Under the pieces are notes generated by a model. It had not been told where the DNA came from. It was given only the letters and a program-made list of their open reading frames with translations, and ran no database searches. From positions 1 through 25,702 of IMG/VR virus record IMGVR_UViG_3300030106_003856: a stretch of DNA of 25,702 nt. One strand, given 5' to 3'. How positions within the stretch are numbered: position 1 is the first letter of the stretch; each line of letters starts with the position of its first letter. The stretch is from a virus. A program made the translations under genes and the position numbers. Shown piece by piece: positions 1-5,644 of this stretch.

Positions 1-8
1 TGTTTTCT

Positions 9-36
9 TTGGTTTACCTATACTCCTTTATATAAT
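9..36 (+). promoter_or_regulatory. Weak promoter candidate for the first ORF
   Basis: TTGGTT (9-14), a 16-nt spacer and a perfect TATAAT (31-36). Transcription would start near 43, leaving 6-12 nt before the GTG/ATG starts at 49 and 55. The -35 box is poor, and the upstream context lies outside the window. Confidence 0.35.
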
Positions 37-54
37 CTTCTTCATCTTGTGGAA

Positions 55-306
55 ATGAAAGTAATTCGCGCAATCTTTACAGACGGGGCTGAAAGTCTTT
101 GGCAGGTTTGGTTAACTGATAAAAATCTACCCTATAAGATAAAAGTTTACAACTTAATATGGAGAGAGCCGAATGGCTTCCCTTCGGGCTACTGGACAGT
201 TGGTGAGCTTCAAGATACAATGAACGCGCACGACATTGGAGGCTCACCCGATGAATTTAAATCATCTTTAAACTCTTTAATAGAACACGCAAGCGAAAAT
301 GGATGA
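55..306 (+). CDS. Hypothetical protein, 83 aa
   Basis: No family recognised. The product is a small soluble-looking protein with aromatic patches (SLWQVWL, SGYWTV) and an acidic, helical C-terminus. ATG 55 is chosen over the in-frame GTG 49 because ATG dominates in the neighbours; both remain possible because the TATAAT at 31-36 would give a leader of only a few bases. The stop overlaps the start of the next small ORF, suggesting translational coupling. It is the first of a series of short rightward genes. Confidence 0.55.
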   Translation: MKVIRAIFTDGAESLWQVWLTDKNLPYKIKVYNLIWREPNGFPSGYWTVGELQDTMNAHDIGGSPDEFKSSLNSLIEHASENG

Positions 307-391
307 CACAGTAACACTAGTATTGGCAATCGGAATGGTTGTTTTTATTGCTTTGGTAGCCCTCGGGAAGACGATAGCATACCTTCTCTAA
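299..391 (+). CDS. Small single-pass membrane peptide, 30 aa
   Basis: The ORF starts MDDTVTLVLAIG and has one long hydrophobic segment (about residues 5-21) followed by a short basic tail with two lysines. Its ATG lies inside the last codons of the upstream gene (8-bp overlap, ATGGATGA), which fits coupled translation. No Shine-Dalgarno motif is seen. Membrane peptides of this size recur between units of this arm (1966-2073, 5192-5254), which supports it being real. Function unknown. Confidence 0.4.
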   Translation: MDDTVTLVLAIGMVVFIALVALGKTIAYLL

Positions 392-419
392 GTCACTGCA
401 AAAAAAACAATAAAAGTGT

Positions 420-448
420 TTGACTAGGTTCTCATCCTATGGTATAGT
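420..448 (+). promoter_or_regulatory. Sigma70-like promoter, predicted leaderless
   Basis: TTGACT (420-425), 17-nt spacer, TATAGT (443-448). The ATG of the next gene begins only 6 nt after the -10 box, where transcription should start, so the mRNA is predicted to have no 5' leader. Confidence 0.7.
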
Positions 449-454
449 TACTAC

Positions 455-706
455 ATGAATAACGAAGAAGCATACAACCACGGTTATAACGGCACTCTCA
501 CCCTCGACGAGCTTATGGCTATGTTCCCCCCTTGCGGGTTGCGGGATGAAGAGCCTTCGCAGTTTTCTGCGTGGCGGTCAGGTCGGCAGGATGCCGAGTA
601 TGATGCCGAGCCTGAAGACCGCATGACGGACGCAGAGGCTGATGCCGACGCGCTCGCCTCCGCTGGCTGGGGCATGGATGAGGATTACGCCTGCGATATG
701 TTCTAA
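455..706 (+). CDS. Acidic hypothetical protein, 83 aa
   Basis: Not recognised. The product is strongly acidic (repeated DAE/EDR/DAD runs in the second half, residues about 47-67) and contains CGLRDEE and ASAGWGMDEDY patches. The start is fixed by the promoter: the -10 box lies 6 nt upstream and there is no ribosome-binding site. It is a single-gene unit followed directly by the first triple-hairpin repeat. Base composition is more GC-rich than flanking genes. The high negative charge could suggest a DNA mimic or inhibitor, but that is speculation. Confidence 0.6.
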   Translation: MNNEEAYNHGYNGTLTLDELMAMFPPCGLRDEEPSQFSAWRSGRQDAEYDAEPEDRMTDAEADADALASAGWGMDEDYACDMF

Positions 707-708
707 GT

Positions 709-780
709 CCCTAAGCCTTAAGGAGTTAGGGCCAGCGGGCCACCCCGCGCCCGTAACTCGTTGACAGTCAAGGACTTATG
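709..780 (+). repeat. Triple-hairpin intergenic repeat, copy 1
   Basis: Degenerate left arm (TTAAGGAGTTAGGG), GC-rich centre with GCGGG-CCAC-CCCGC, then right arm GTAACTCGTTGA-CAG-TCAAGGACTTA. One of five related copies (709, 2076, 3034, 4054, 5731) in the left arm. Confidence 0.75.
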
Positions 781-781
781 A

Positions 782-807
782 ATTAAATTCATTAAAATGA
801 ATTTAAT
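782..807 (+). promoter_or_regulatory. Perfect 12-bp AT-rich palindrome upstream of a promoter
   Basis: ATTAAATTCATT-AA-AATGAATTTAAT, ending 2 nt before the -35 hexamer at 810. Its symmetry and position fit an operator or activator site. An UP-element role is also possible because it is entirely A/T-rich. Confidence 0.5.
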
Positions 808-809
808 AG

Positions 810-838
810 TTGCATGGTTGCCACCCCCGTGATATATT
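810..838 (+). promoter_or_regulatory. Sigma70-like promoter with a leader
   Basis: TTGCAT (810-815), 17-nt spacer, TATATT (833-838). The gene starts at 880, so this unit has a leader of about 35 nt, unlike most promoters here. The initial leader (TTACTGCGTAATTAA) resembles that of the DUF932 gene promoter (TTACCGAGTAATTCA). Confidence 0.6.
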
Positions 839-879
839 TACTGCGTAATTAACTATTTAAACTCTATTTAAATCATCCT

Positions 880-1047
880 ATGCCCTCTTTGCTTTCTGTG
901 ATCCTCCCCTTCCTTATCGGTGGCACTATTATCATGTGCGTGACTTCAATCTTACTAGACAAAAATATTGATGTGTTTAGCTTCTGGGGGACAGCCTGCA
1001 TACTCGCGCTCCCTCCTTTCCTAACTTTTTTAATCTCTTTTATATAA
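880..1047 (+). CDS. Small two-pass membrane protein, 55 aa
   Basis: The ORF has two hydrophobic helices (about residues 4-25 and 36-55) joined by a short charged loop (LLDKNIDVF). There is no recognised family. A promoter at 810-838 and the palindrome before it support expression. No Shine-Dalgarno sequence is visible before the ATG. The size and topology resemble small phage inner-membrane proteins such as exclusion or holin-like peptides, but nothing specific identifies it. Confidence 0.5.
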   Translation: MPSLLSVILPFLIGGTIIMCVTSILLDKNIDVFSFWGTACILALPPFLTFLISFI

Positions 1048-1054
1048 TTCGCCC

Positions 1055-1083
1055 TTGACACGAAGCCAACCCTGTGTTATATT
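1055..1083 (+). promoter_or_regulatory. Sigma70-like promoter, predicted leaderless
   Basis: TTGACA (1055-1060), 17-nt spacer, TATATT (1078-1083), then 6 nt to the ATG at 1090. Strong consensus match. Confidence 0.75.
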
Positions 1084-1089
1084 CTCCTT

Positions 1090-1362
1090 ATGATACCACA
1101 AAACGAACACCTCGCCTTTCCCGCTAACCCAATCCACCTTGCTTCCCTGCTTACAGGTAAGACGGTGCGCTACAAGAACGCAAAGCGTTCGACCGTCACC
1201 AACGATGGAGTGCGCGTCTTCAAGATCAAAGATGTTGAAGATGTTTTTACTTCTCAGAACAGTGGCAGAAAGTGTGTGACCGTTAGCGTCCACGACATCG
1301 ACGACTCTAATACAGTGAAGTATCGCACCCTTCACGTTGCTGGTATCCAGTCAGTAATCTAG
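1090..1362 (+). CDS. Hypothetical protein, 90 aa
   Basis: No family recognised. The sequence suggests a small mostly beta protein: basic segments (GKTVRYKNAKRST) alternate with short strands (VRVFKIKDVEDVF, CVTVSVHDIDD, YRTLHVAGIQSVI). A role in binding nucleic acid is possible from the basic strands but unproven. The start is set by the leaderless promoter. The unit ends in a strong hairpin at 1378-1418. Confidence 0.6.
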   Translation: MIPQNEHLAFPANPIHLASLLTGKTVRYKNAKRSTVTNDGVRVFKIKDVEDVFTSQNSGRKCVTVSVHDIDDSNTVKYRTLHVAGIQSVI

Positions 1363-1377
1363 GTAAGAGCAGAGAGA

Positions 1378-1424
1378 GGGGTGGTGGGGGTTTTCGTTTC
1401 TTGTTCCCCCACCACCCCAAATAA
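1378..1424 (+). terminator. Strong hairpin, probable terminator
   Basis: A perfect 13-bp stem, GGGGTGGTGGGGG pairing with CCCCCACCACCCC, around a 15-nt loop, 15 nt after a stop codon and just before the next promoter. The trailing sequence (AAATAATTTTCC) is only modestly T-rich, so termination strength is uncertain. Confidence 0.55.
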
Positions 1425-1430
1425 TTTTCC

Positions 1431-1459
1431 TTTACAAACACTAAAATATACATTATAAT
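1431..1459 (+). promoter_or_regulatory. Sigma70-like promoter, predicted leaderless
   Basis: TTTACA (1431-1436), 17-nt spacer, perfect TATAAT (1454-1459), then 6 nt to the ATG at 1466. Confidence 0.75.
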
Positions 1460-1465
1460 ATAGCC

Positions 1466-1681
1466 ATGCCTAAACAGCCCGAATCCGTCCGTATCGAAGT
1501 TAAAACTAAAGATCAAGCAACTCTGCTCAACTATGCCTTGGGTGTAGTCCATAGCGAACTCGCTGGTAACTTGGAATCAGTTGCCGATGAAAAGCTAGAT
1601 GATTACATGGAGAATGTGAAGTGGACACGCAAACACGCGAACACATTGAACGAAAAGTTTTCTTTGGCTCCGCAGATATAA
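1466..1681 (+). CDS. Hypothetical protein, 71 aa
   Basis: Not recognised. A short beta strand (SVRIEVKT) is followed by charged, probably helical sequence (LLNYALGVVHSELAGN, KLDDYMENVKWTRKHANTLNEKF). Its start is fixed by a -10 box 6 nt upstream. The last codons overlap a TATAAT (1677-1682) that could start the structured RNA that follows. Confidence 0.6.
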   Translation: MPKQPESVRIEVKTKDQATLLNYALGVVHSELAGNLESVADEKLDDYMENVKWTRKHANTLNEKFSLAPQI

Positions 1682-1689
1682 TCTCGCGA

Positions 1690-1945
1690 GAGGGTAGCTG
1701 GACAAGGACAAGACCTAGATGGCAATCTGAGGTAAGTCTTAGCAAAGCCCCCATCAGACAAAACTGATGGTTAAAAAGCCAGCACTAAACAATCCCCCGA
1801 TGTCTCAGTGAGGAGGGGGAGGGTAAAATCACACTGAGGCTCTCGGCAGTGGGTACAACTGCAAGTGAGAGAGGAAAGCCCCAACGGAGCGCTACCTCTC
1901 AAACGCCCCTCTCCCGTTCTTCTAGACAACGGGGGAGGGGTTAAC
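1690..1945 (+). ncRNA. Candidate structured RNA of ~250 nt
   Basis: No credible ORF, but many complementary segments. GCTGG (1697-1701) pairs with CCAGC (1779-1783) and encloses two hairpins, AAGAC..AGAT/ATCT..GTCTT (1710-1740) and CCATCAG/CTGATGG (1751-1770), making a three-way junction. Downstream, CTCAGTG (1804-1810) pairs with CACTGAG (1832-1838), GCAGT with ACTGC (1846-1862), and a 13-bp stem with one G-T wobble (1906-1918 with 1928-1940) ends the block before TTAACTCTTT. A TATAAT at 1677-1682 could initiate it. It could be an independent ncRNA or the leader of the membrane peptide at 1966. No known family recognised. Confidence 0.5.
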
Positions 1946-1965
1946 TCTTTAAACGCATAAAACAA

Positions 1966-2073
1966 ATGGAAGCAATTAAACTAGTCCTCATCACGCTCAC
2001 GGCATTCATCGCCATTGTCCTTGCTGGCCTTGCCATCATCGCTGGCATGGTTCTAATCGGAACACCAGCGTAA
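1966..2073 (+). CDS. Small membrane peptide, 35 aa
   Basis: The ORF is almost entirely hydrophobic (MEAIKLVLITLTAF, then a run of Ala/Ile/Leu/Gly), one long transmembrane helix with a single lysine near the N-terminus. It lies 25 nt after the terminal hairpin of the structured RNA region and just before triple-hairpin repeat copy 2. No Shine-Dalgarno sequence is next to the ATG. If the upstream RNA is its leader, it may control this peptide; small toxic peptides with structured leaders (type I toxin-like) are one possibility, not supported by any direct match. Confidence 0.4.
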   Translation: MEAIKLVLITLTAFIAIVLAGLAIIAGMVLIGTPA

Positions 2074-2075
2074 GT

Positions 2076-2147
2076 CACTCAGGCTCAACGAGTTAGGGCG
2101 GCGGGGCCACCCCGCGCTCGTAACTCCTTGAGGATCAAGGAGTTATA
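2076..2147 (+). repeat. Triple-hairpin intergenic repeat, copy 2
   Basis: Degenerate left arm (CTCAACGAGTTAGGG), centre GCGGGG-CCA-CCCCGC, perfect right arm GTAACTCCTTGA-GGA-TCAAGGAGTTA. Followed by the promoter at 2176. Confidence 0.8.
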
Positions 2148-2175
2148 CATACCAATAAAAAACAATAAAAAAGAC

Positions 2176-2204
2176 TTGCGCGAGTTTCAAGGCTGTGGTA
2201 TAGT
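2176..2204 (+). promoter_or_regulatory. Sigma70-like promoter, predicted leaderless
   Basis: TTGCGC (2176-2181), 17-nt spacer, TATAGT (2199-2204), then 6 nt to the ATG at 2211. Apart from the -35 it matches the promoter at 420-448 closely (GGTATAGTTACTRCATGA). Confidence 0.7.
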
Positions 2205-2210
2205 TACTGC

Positions 2211-2378
2211 ATGAGCCAAAAAGAAGACCTCTTAGAAGTCGTAACCCATTGGATTCACGACATAAACGATTACCTCGCGGCTGACTCCATCGCTGCGGAT
2301 AATCACCAACACGACGTAATGCAAAAGTTAGTTTCCATGAAAGCTGAAATCACTGAATACCTTGACTCAGATTACTAA
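2211..2378 (+). CDS. Hypothetical protein, 55 aa
   Basis: A small acidic, probably all-helical protein (MSQKEDLLEVVTHWIHDIND at the N-terminus, ending EYLDSDY). It is the first gene of a four-gene unit; its start is fixed by the leaderless promoter. The stop is one base before the ATG of the next gene, so the two are likely co-translated. No family recognised. Confidence 0.55.
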   Translation: MSQKEDLLEVVTHWIHDINDYLAADSIAADNHQHDVMQKLVSMKAEITEYLDSDY

Positions 2379-2379
2379 T

Positions 2380-2568
2380 ATGTCTTATACTATTGATTAC
2401 TGGGATGAGAAAGGCGAACACCTTGGTTGCTCCGCCTTACTTAACTTCACTGACAACACCTACACAATGGAATACCTTGAAAACTTGGCAAGGGATGAAA
2501 TGAACAGGGGCTTCTTCCCTGGTGCGGTTGATTATCAAATCTCAGAACAGGAGGCAGTTGCAGAATAA
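2380..2568 (+). CDS. Hypothetical protein, 62 aa
   Basis: A short alpha/beta protein with a strand (MSYTIDYWDEKGEHLGCSAL) then a helix (YTMEYLENLARDEMNRGFF) and an acidic tail. The ATG at 2380, one base after the upstream stop, is preferred to the in-frame TTG at 2362. Its stop overlaps the next ATG (TAATG). The strand-helix layout resembles the small paralogs at 5412 and 11549-12199, but similarity is too weak to claim homology. Confidence 0.55.
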   Translation: MSYTIDYWDEKGEHLGCSALLNFTDNTYTMEYLENLARDEMNRGFFPGAVDYQISEQEAVAE

Positions 2569-2843
2569 TGAGTTACGACTTCAATCAAGATATGCGCCAG
2601 TGGGCAGACATTGAGGGAACGTTTCACCCCGACAATCAGTGGTTGCTTTCATCTGCTGACACATGGCATGAAAACCCTCATTACAAGGGAGATCCTCAAC
2701 CACACCCCGATGATGAGGTTGGCGAGAACAATCAAGAGCCTGATGTAATAAACTGTAGCGAAGGTGCGCTAATAGCACTCCGAGACAACATCAAGCACAT
2801 GATAGACGAACAGTTTAAAAAGTTTGGAATAGAAAGCCCATGA
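2568..2843 (+). CDS. Hypothetical protein, 91 aa
   Basis: Not recognised. Rich in Asp, His, Trp and Pro in the first two thirds (QPHPDDEVGENNQEPD region), with a helical C-terminus (ALIALRDNIKHMIDEQFKKF). Coupled at both ends: TAATG with the upstream gene and ATGA with the next. An AGGAGG lies 12 nt before the ATG, rather far for a standard ribosome-binding site. Confidence 0.55.
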   Translation: MSYDFNQDMRQWADIEGTFHPDNQWLLSSADTWHENPHYKGDPQPHPDDEVGENNQEPDVINCSEGALIALRDNIKHMIDEQFKKFGIESP

Positions 2844-3031
2844 GCATACCACACCAACCCGACATTAAAGACCAAGAACGCGCAGAGGTTATGCATAACC
2901 TAGCGCAAGTAGTAGGCGATGCCTGTGAAGCGTGGCTAAGAAGGCGTGGCATGGGAACGCAAAGTTTCCGTGAGACGATTAGCCAGCACATCACAACGGA
3001 ACACGCAAAAAAGAAAGCGTCGGGTAAGTAG
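2840..3031 (+). CDS. Hypothetical helical basic protein, 63 aa
   Basis: Starts within the last codon of the upstream gene (4-bp ATGA overlap). Mostly helical and charged (DIKDQERAEVMHNLAQVVGD), with an RRRG patch and a lysine-rich C-terminus (AKKKASGK) that could bind nucleic acid. It is the last gene of the four-gene unit and is followed directly by triple-hairpin repeat copy 3. Family unknown. Confidence 0.55.
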   Translation: MSIPHQPDIKDQERAEVMHNLAQVVGDACEAWLRRRGMGTQSFRETISQHITTEHAKKKASGK

Positions 3032-3033
3032 CT

Positions 3034-3103
3034 GACAGTCAAGGAGTTAGGGTGAGGCGCCCGCCCCGCGCCCGTAACTCGTTGATACTCAACGAGTTAC
3101 ACA
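3034..3103 (+). repeat. Triple-hairpin intergenic repeat, copy 3
   Basis: Left arm reduced to GACAGTCAAGGAGTTAG, GC-rich centre (GCGCCCGCCCCGCGCCC), perfect right arm GTAACTCGTTGA-TAC-TCAACGAGTTAC. Confidence 0.8.
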
Positions 3104-3146
3104 GGTTAACACGCAGAAAAAAAAATTCGTTTTAATGAAAAAAGCG

Positions 3147-3176
3147 TTGGACACAAAGCAAATCGTGTGGTATACT
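3147..3176 (+). promoter_or_regulatory. Sigma70-like promoter for the DUF932 gene
   Basis: TTGGAC (3147-3152), 18-nt spacer, TATACT (3171-3176). The gene starts at 3212, so a leader of about 30 nt is expected, unlike the leaderless units. Confidence 0.6.
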
Positions 3177-3211
3177 TACCGAGTAATTCAACATCAAATC
3201 CTTAATTAATT

Positions 3212-3985
3212 ATGAGCCTAATACTAGCAAAAAACAAAGTAAACATCGAGCAACTCGCAACCGTGGCAACACCTGAGCGAACAGACACACACACCCCAAT
3301 ACCACACGCCATGTTGGTTGAGCGCACACATCAGGCACTTGATCGGGCTGGCTTGGAAGTCACTCAGGAGGAACACGCGCTTGGGCGTGGTGGTCTTCGT
3401 TACTTCGGCGGGTTTGCCCTCAAGGGTAACGACATCGAAGCCAGTGACCGTCAGTTGGTGCTTGGTCTTCGTAACGCACACGATAAGTCCTTCGCGGCTT
3501 CCGTCTGCATCGGCAATCAGATGCTGGTTTGTGAAAACCTTTGCTTCTCTTCTGATGTGAAGCTCGCCCGTAGGCACACGCTCAACATCGTGCGCGACCT
3601 TCCGCTGGTGCTTGGCTCTGCCATCTCTCGCGTGGTTTCTCACTGGACGGACATGGGCAAGCGCATCGACGCTTACAAGCAGACCGAAGTCCAGCGCGAC
3701 CGTTGCGCCGACATGATCGTTGACCTCGTAGATGCCAAGGCGTTTCCCGCCCGTGACGTTTACAAGGCGGTGCAGGAGTTCCGCAACCCTCGCCACGACG
3801 AGTTCAAGGGTGGTTCTCTTTGGACTCTCTACAACGGCATCACCGAACACCTCAAGGGTGGCGACCTCACCAAGTTGCCCCAACGCACGATGACTGTGCA
3901 GTCGGTTTTCGACAAGATCGCAGGACACGCTCCCGTGATCGAAGCTGTCGAAGTTGAGGAGGAAGCACTGGTGCTTCCCGCGTAA
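3212..3985 (+). CDS. DUF932 family phage/plasmid-like protein, 257 aa
   Basis: Resembles DUF932 (phage/plasmid-like TIGR03299 group): the central block RQLVLGLRNAHDKSFAASVC, followed by a conserved CENLCFSSDVKLARRHT-type segment and a long helical part, is typical. The biochemical function is not established; such genes occur on phages, plasmids and integrative elements. The final ~20 residues are acidic and variable. It is one of the largest genes of the left arm, with higher GC and well-adapted codons, suggesting high expression. It has its own promoter with a short leader and its own terminator at 4007-4039. Confidence 0.8.
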   Translation: MSLILAKNKVNIEQLATVATPERTDTHTPIPHAMLVERTHQALDRAGLEVTQEEHALGRGGLRYFGGFALKGNDIEASDRQLVLGLRNAHDKSFAASVCIGNQMLVCENLCFSSDVKLARRHTLNIVRDLPLVLGSAISRVVSHWTDMGKRIDAYKQTEVQRDRCADMIVDLVDAKAFPARDVYKAVQEFRNPRHDEFKGGSLWTLYNGITEHLKGGDLTKLPQRTMTVQSVFDKIAGHAPVIEAVEVEEEALVLPA

Positions 3986-4005
3986 CCCCCAACAAAACCC
4001 CCATG

Positions 4006-4039
4006 ACCCCTAGCCGAAAGGCTAGGGGTTTCTTTTTAT
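4006..4039 (+). terminator. Rho-independent terminator of the DUF932 gene
   Basis: CCCCTAGCC-GAAA-GGCTAGGGG, a perfect 9-bp stem with a GNRA loop, followed by TTTCTTTTT. It lies 20 nt after the stop codon. The strongest classic terminator in the left arm. Confidence 0.9.
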
Positions 4040-4053
4040 CCGCGTGTTAACTG

Positions 4054-4132
4054 TTGTAACTCCTTGATCCTCAAGGAGTTACGGCTGCGGGGCCACCCGC
4101 GCCCCCTAACTCGTTGATGCTCAACGAGTTAT
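4054..4132 (+). repeat. Triple-hairpin intergenic repeat, copy 4
   Basis: Perfect left arm GTAACTCCTTGA-TCC-TCAAGGAGTTAC, GC-rich centre, right arm TAACTCGTTGA-TGC-TCAACGAGTTA. Both palindromes are intact. It follows a separate terminator, so it is not simply a terminator itself. Confidence 0.85.
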
Positions 4133-4161
4133 ACACACACATACTTTAAATACATTTTTAA

Positions 4162-4189
4162 TTGACATCTGCGGTGGTTGTGTTATATT
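4162..4189 (+). promoter_or_regulatory. Sigma70-like promoter, predicted leaderless
   Basis: TTGACA (4162-4167), 16-nt spacer, TATATT (4184-4189), then 7 nt to the ATG at 4197. Confidence 0.75.
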
Positions 4190-4196
4190 AGAAGCT

Positions 4197-4448
4197 ATGA
4201 AAAAAGAAAAAACCTTTGCCGTTACCTATCGCAAATCAGAAAGCGCAACAGCCCCCTTCGGGTATATCTTTAGCTGGCATGATGGCGAGAAAGAAACTTT
4301 TTTACCTGTGTCCTTGCATGGCGCACTTGCACTAGCAGGACATTTTGATTCCATCGGTTACCTTGATATGGTGGATATAGCTCCAACGCATCACGAATAC
4401 ATTGAGCTTAACTATAGAGAAAAAAGCGAAGTTCCCTTGGCTGATTAA
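4197..4448 (+). CDS. Hypothetical protein, 83 aa
   Basis: Not recognised. Likely alpha/beta: basic N-terminus (MKKEKTFAVTYRKSES), a strand containing FGYIFSWHDGEKETFLPVSL, a helix (HGALALAGHFDSIGYLD) and an acidic end. A single-gene unit with its own leaderless promoter. The next unit's promoter begins 14 nt after its stop. Confidence 0.6.
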   Translation: MKKEKTFAVTYRKSESATAPFGYIFSWHDGEKETFLPVSLHGALALAGHFDSIGYLDMVDIAPTHHEYIELNYREKSEVPLAD

Positions 4449-4461
4449 AAATTCATTTAAA

Positions 4462-4490
4462 TTGACAGCACCTAAACTCTAGCTTATAGT
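4462..4490 (+). promoter_or_regulatory. Sigma70-like promoter, predicted leaderless
   Basis: TTGACA (4462-4467), 17-nt spacer, TATAGT (4485-4490), then 6 nt to the ATG at 4497. Drives the four-gene unit to 5633. Confidence 0.75.
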
Positions 4491-4496
4491 TACGCT

Positions 4497-5198
4497 ATGC
4501 CTATTCTAAACCAAGGAAACCATAAAACCATCAAGGGGGAAAAGTATGGTTGGAAAACATACGGGATTCACCTATCACCCAATACAGTAAGCGGTTATAA
4601 TGTTTGCTTTGATGCCACCGAAGGTTGCATTGATGCTTGTCTTGATACTGCGGGACGTGGCGCAATGCCAAGTGTGCAGACTGCCCGAACAAACAAAACA
4701 AAAAGATTCTTTGAAGATCGCAAAGGATTCTTAACTGACCTTTGGAAAGAAGTTACCTCTGCCGTTAAGTCAGCAACAAAAAAAGAATTAAAGTTTTGTA
4801 TGCGCCCAAACTTAACCTCGGATCTCCCGTGGGAATCAATCAAGCACAAGGGGCAAAGCTTAATGGATGCTTTCAATCCTTGTCGCTTCTATGACTACAC
4901 GAAAAGCTTAAAACGTTTTACTCGTTTCCTTAACGGTGAGTTGCCAGAGAATTACCATCTTACATACTCCCGCAGTGAGGAAACAACAGATGCATTGGTG
5001 ATTGCCCTATGCAAAAGCCGTGGCAACGTGGCGGTGGTTTTCCGTGATCACCTGCCCGACAAATACTTAGGCATTGACGTTCTCAACGGTGACGACAATG
5101 ACCTGCGCTTCCAAGATACCCCAGGTTGCATTGTGGGGCTTGTTGAAAAAGGACTTGCAAAGAAGGATCAAACGGGCTTTGTTGTTGAACCATGCTAG
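4497..5198 (+). CDS. gp88-like phage protein (Gene product 88 family), 233 aa
   Basis: Resembles the GP88 family named after a mycobacteriophage protein. The signature near the N-terminus is GYNVCFDATEGCIDACLDTAGRG (here residues 33-55, Cys37, Cys44, Cys48), a cysteine-rich motif that could bind a metal or cluster, followed by a conserved RTNKTKRFFEDR segment. The C-terminal part has alternating strands (HLTYSRSEE, VAVVFRDH) and another Cys near CIVGLVEKG. The family is widespread in phages but has no demonstrated activity that I can name. First gene of a coupled four-gene unit. Confidence 0.75.
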   Translation: MPILNQGNHKTIKGEKYGWKTYGIHLSPNTVSGYNVCFDATEGCIDACLDTAGRGAMPSVQTARTNKTKRFFEDRKGFLTDLWKEVTSAVKSATKKELKFCMRPNLTSDLPWESIKHKGQSLMDAFNPCRFYDYTKSLKRFTRFLNGELPENYHLTYSRSEETTDALVIALCKSRGNVAVVFRDHLPDKYLGIDVLNGDDNDLRFQDTPGCIVGLVEKGLAKKDQTGFVVEPC

Positions 5199-5254
5199 AT
5201 GCCTCCACTTTCCTATTCTTCTTAATACTATTCTACTTAACACTAATACGATAA
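5192..5254 (+). CDS. Tiny membrane peptide, 20 aa
   Basis: MLDASTFLFFLILFYLTLIR, a single hydrophobic helix with one terminal Arg. It starts inside the last codons of the gp88-like gene (7-bp overlap) and its stop overlaps the next ATG (TAATG), so it bridges two genes in a coupled chain. It may be a real peptide or simply a translational bridge that carries ribosomes to the next gene. Confidence 0.4.
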   Translation: MLDASTFLFFLILFYLTLIR

Positions 5255-5412
5255 TGAAAACAAAAGGCACAAAACAGAAAATCCAAGAAGCTAAAACCAC
5301 AAAACAACTTACCAAGCTAGAGAAAAGGGCTAGTAAGTTTCAGCTTGCATCACCTCGAACTATGCGTAAGATAGAGAGAGCAATCAACGCCAAGAGAAAG
5401 GAGTTAAGCTAA
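5254..5412 (+). CDS. Basic hypothetical protein, 52 aa
   Basis: A lysine/arginine-rich helical protein (KTKGTKQKIQEAKTTKQLTK at the N-terminus, RKIERAINAKRKELS at the C-terminus) with a coiled-coil-like heptad pattern and very few acidic residues. ATG 5254 overlaps the stop of the upstream peptide and is preferred over upstream in-frame starts that lie inside the gp88-like gene. The stop overlaps the next ATG. It probably binds nucleic acid, judged by charge only. Confidence 0.55.
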   Translation: MKTKGTKQKIQEAKTTKQLTKLEKRASKFQLASPRTMRKIERAINAKRKELS

Positions 5413-5633
5413 TGCAAGAGTATAGCGTAGAAGTCCCTGAGATCCACCTTGCCACCTATGTTGTGGAAGCACACACACCAGCAGGAGCAATACAAGCTGT
5501 ATGGAATGGAGAGGGTGATCAAGTCAACGCCATGTTCTCGCATGGTATAGAGTCAAAATATGGGGACTGGATACCTCGCCCGCGTGTTGATGGCAAGGTG
5601 CAACCCTTTCCCCAGCAGGACGAGGACGAATAA
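5412..5633 (+). CDS. Small beta/alpha protein, 73 aa
   Basis: The first half follows the pattern strand - strand - helix (MQEYSVEVPEIHLATYVVEA then TPAGAIQAVWNG), which matches the layout of the small paralogs at 11549, 11890 and 12020 (aromatic-x-Val..., then V-x-A, then an Ala-rich helix). An AAGGAG precedes the ATG by 8 nt, one of the few clear ribosome-binding sites in this arm, and the start overlaps the upstream stop. C-terminus acidic. Function unknown; last gene of its unit. Confidence 0.55.
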   Translation: MQEYSVEVPEIHLATYVVEAHTPAGAIQAVWNGEGDQVNAMFSHGIESKYGDWIPRPRVDGKVQPFPQQDEDE

Positions 5634-5644
5634 AAACAATCACG

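Noticed and set aside
1030-1335. Antisense ORF of 101 codons opposite the gene at 1090
   Set aside because: The + strand ORF has a near-consensus promoter with exact leaderless spacing. The antisense frame has none and shows no coherent protein pattern.
1690-1945. tRNA or group I intron in the structured region
   Set aside because: No cloverleaf with a T-arm GTTCGA motif, and no group I P/Q/R/S core segments could be found. No exon is interrupted here.
3224-3928. Long antisense ORF of 234 codons opposite the DUF932 gene
   Set aside because: It mirrors a GC-rich, well-adapted coding region with a recognised family on the + strand, has no promoter or family motif, and would overlap the gene completely.
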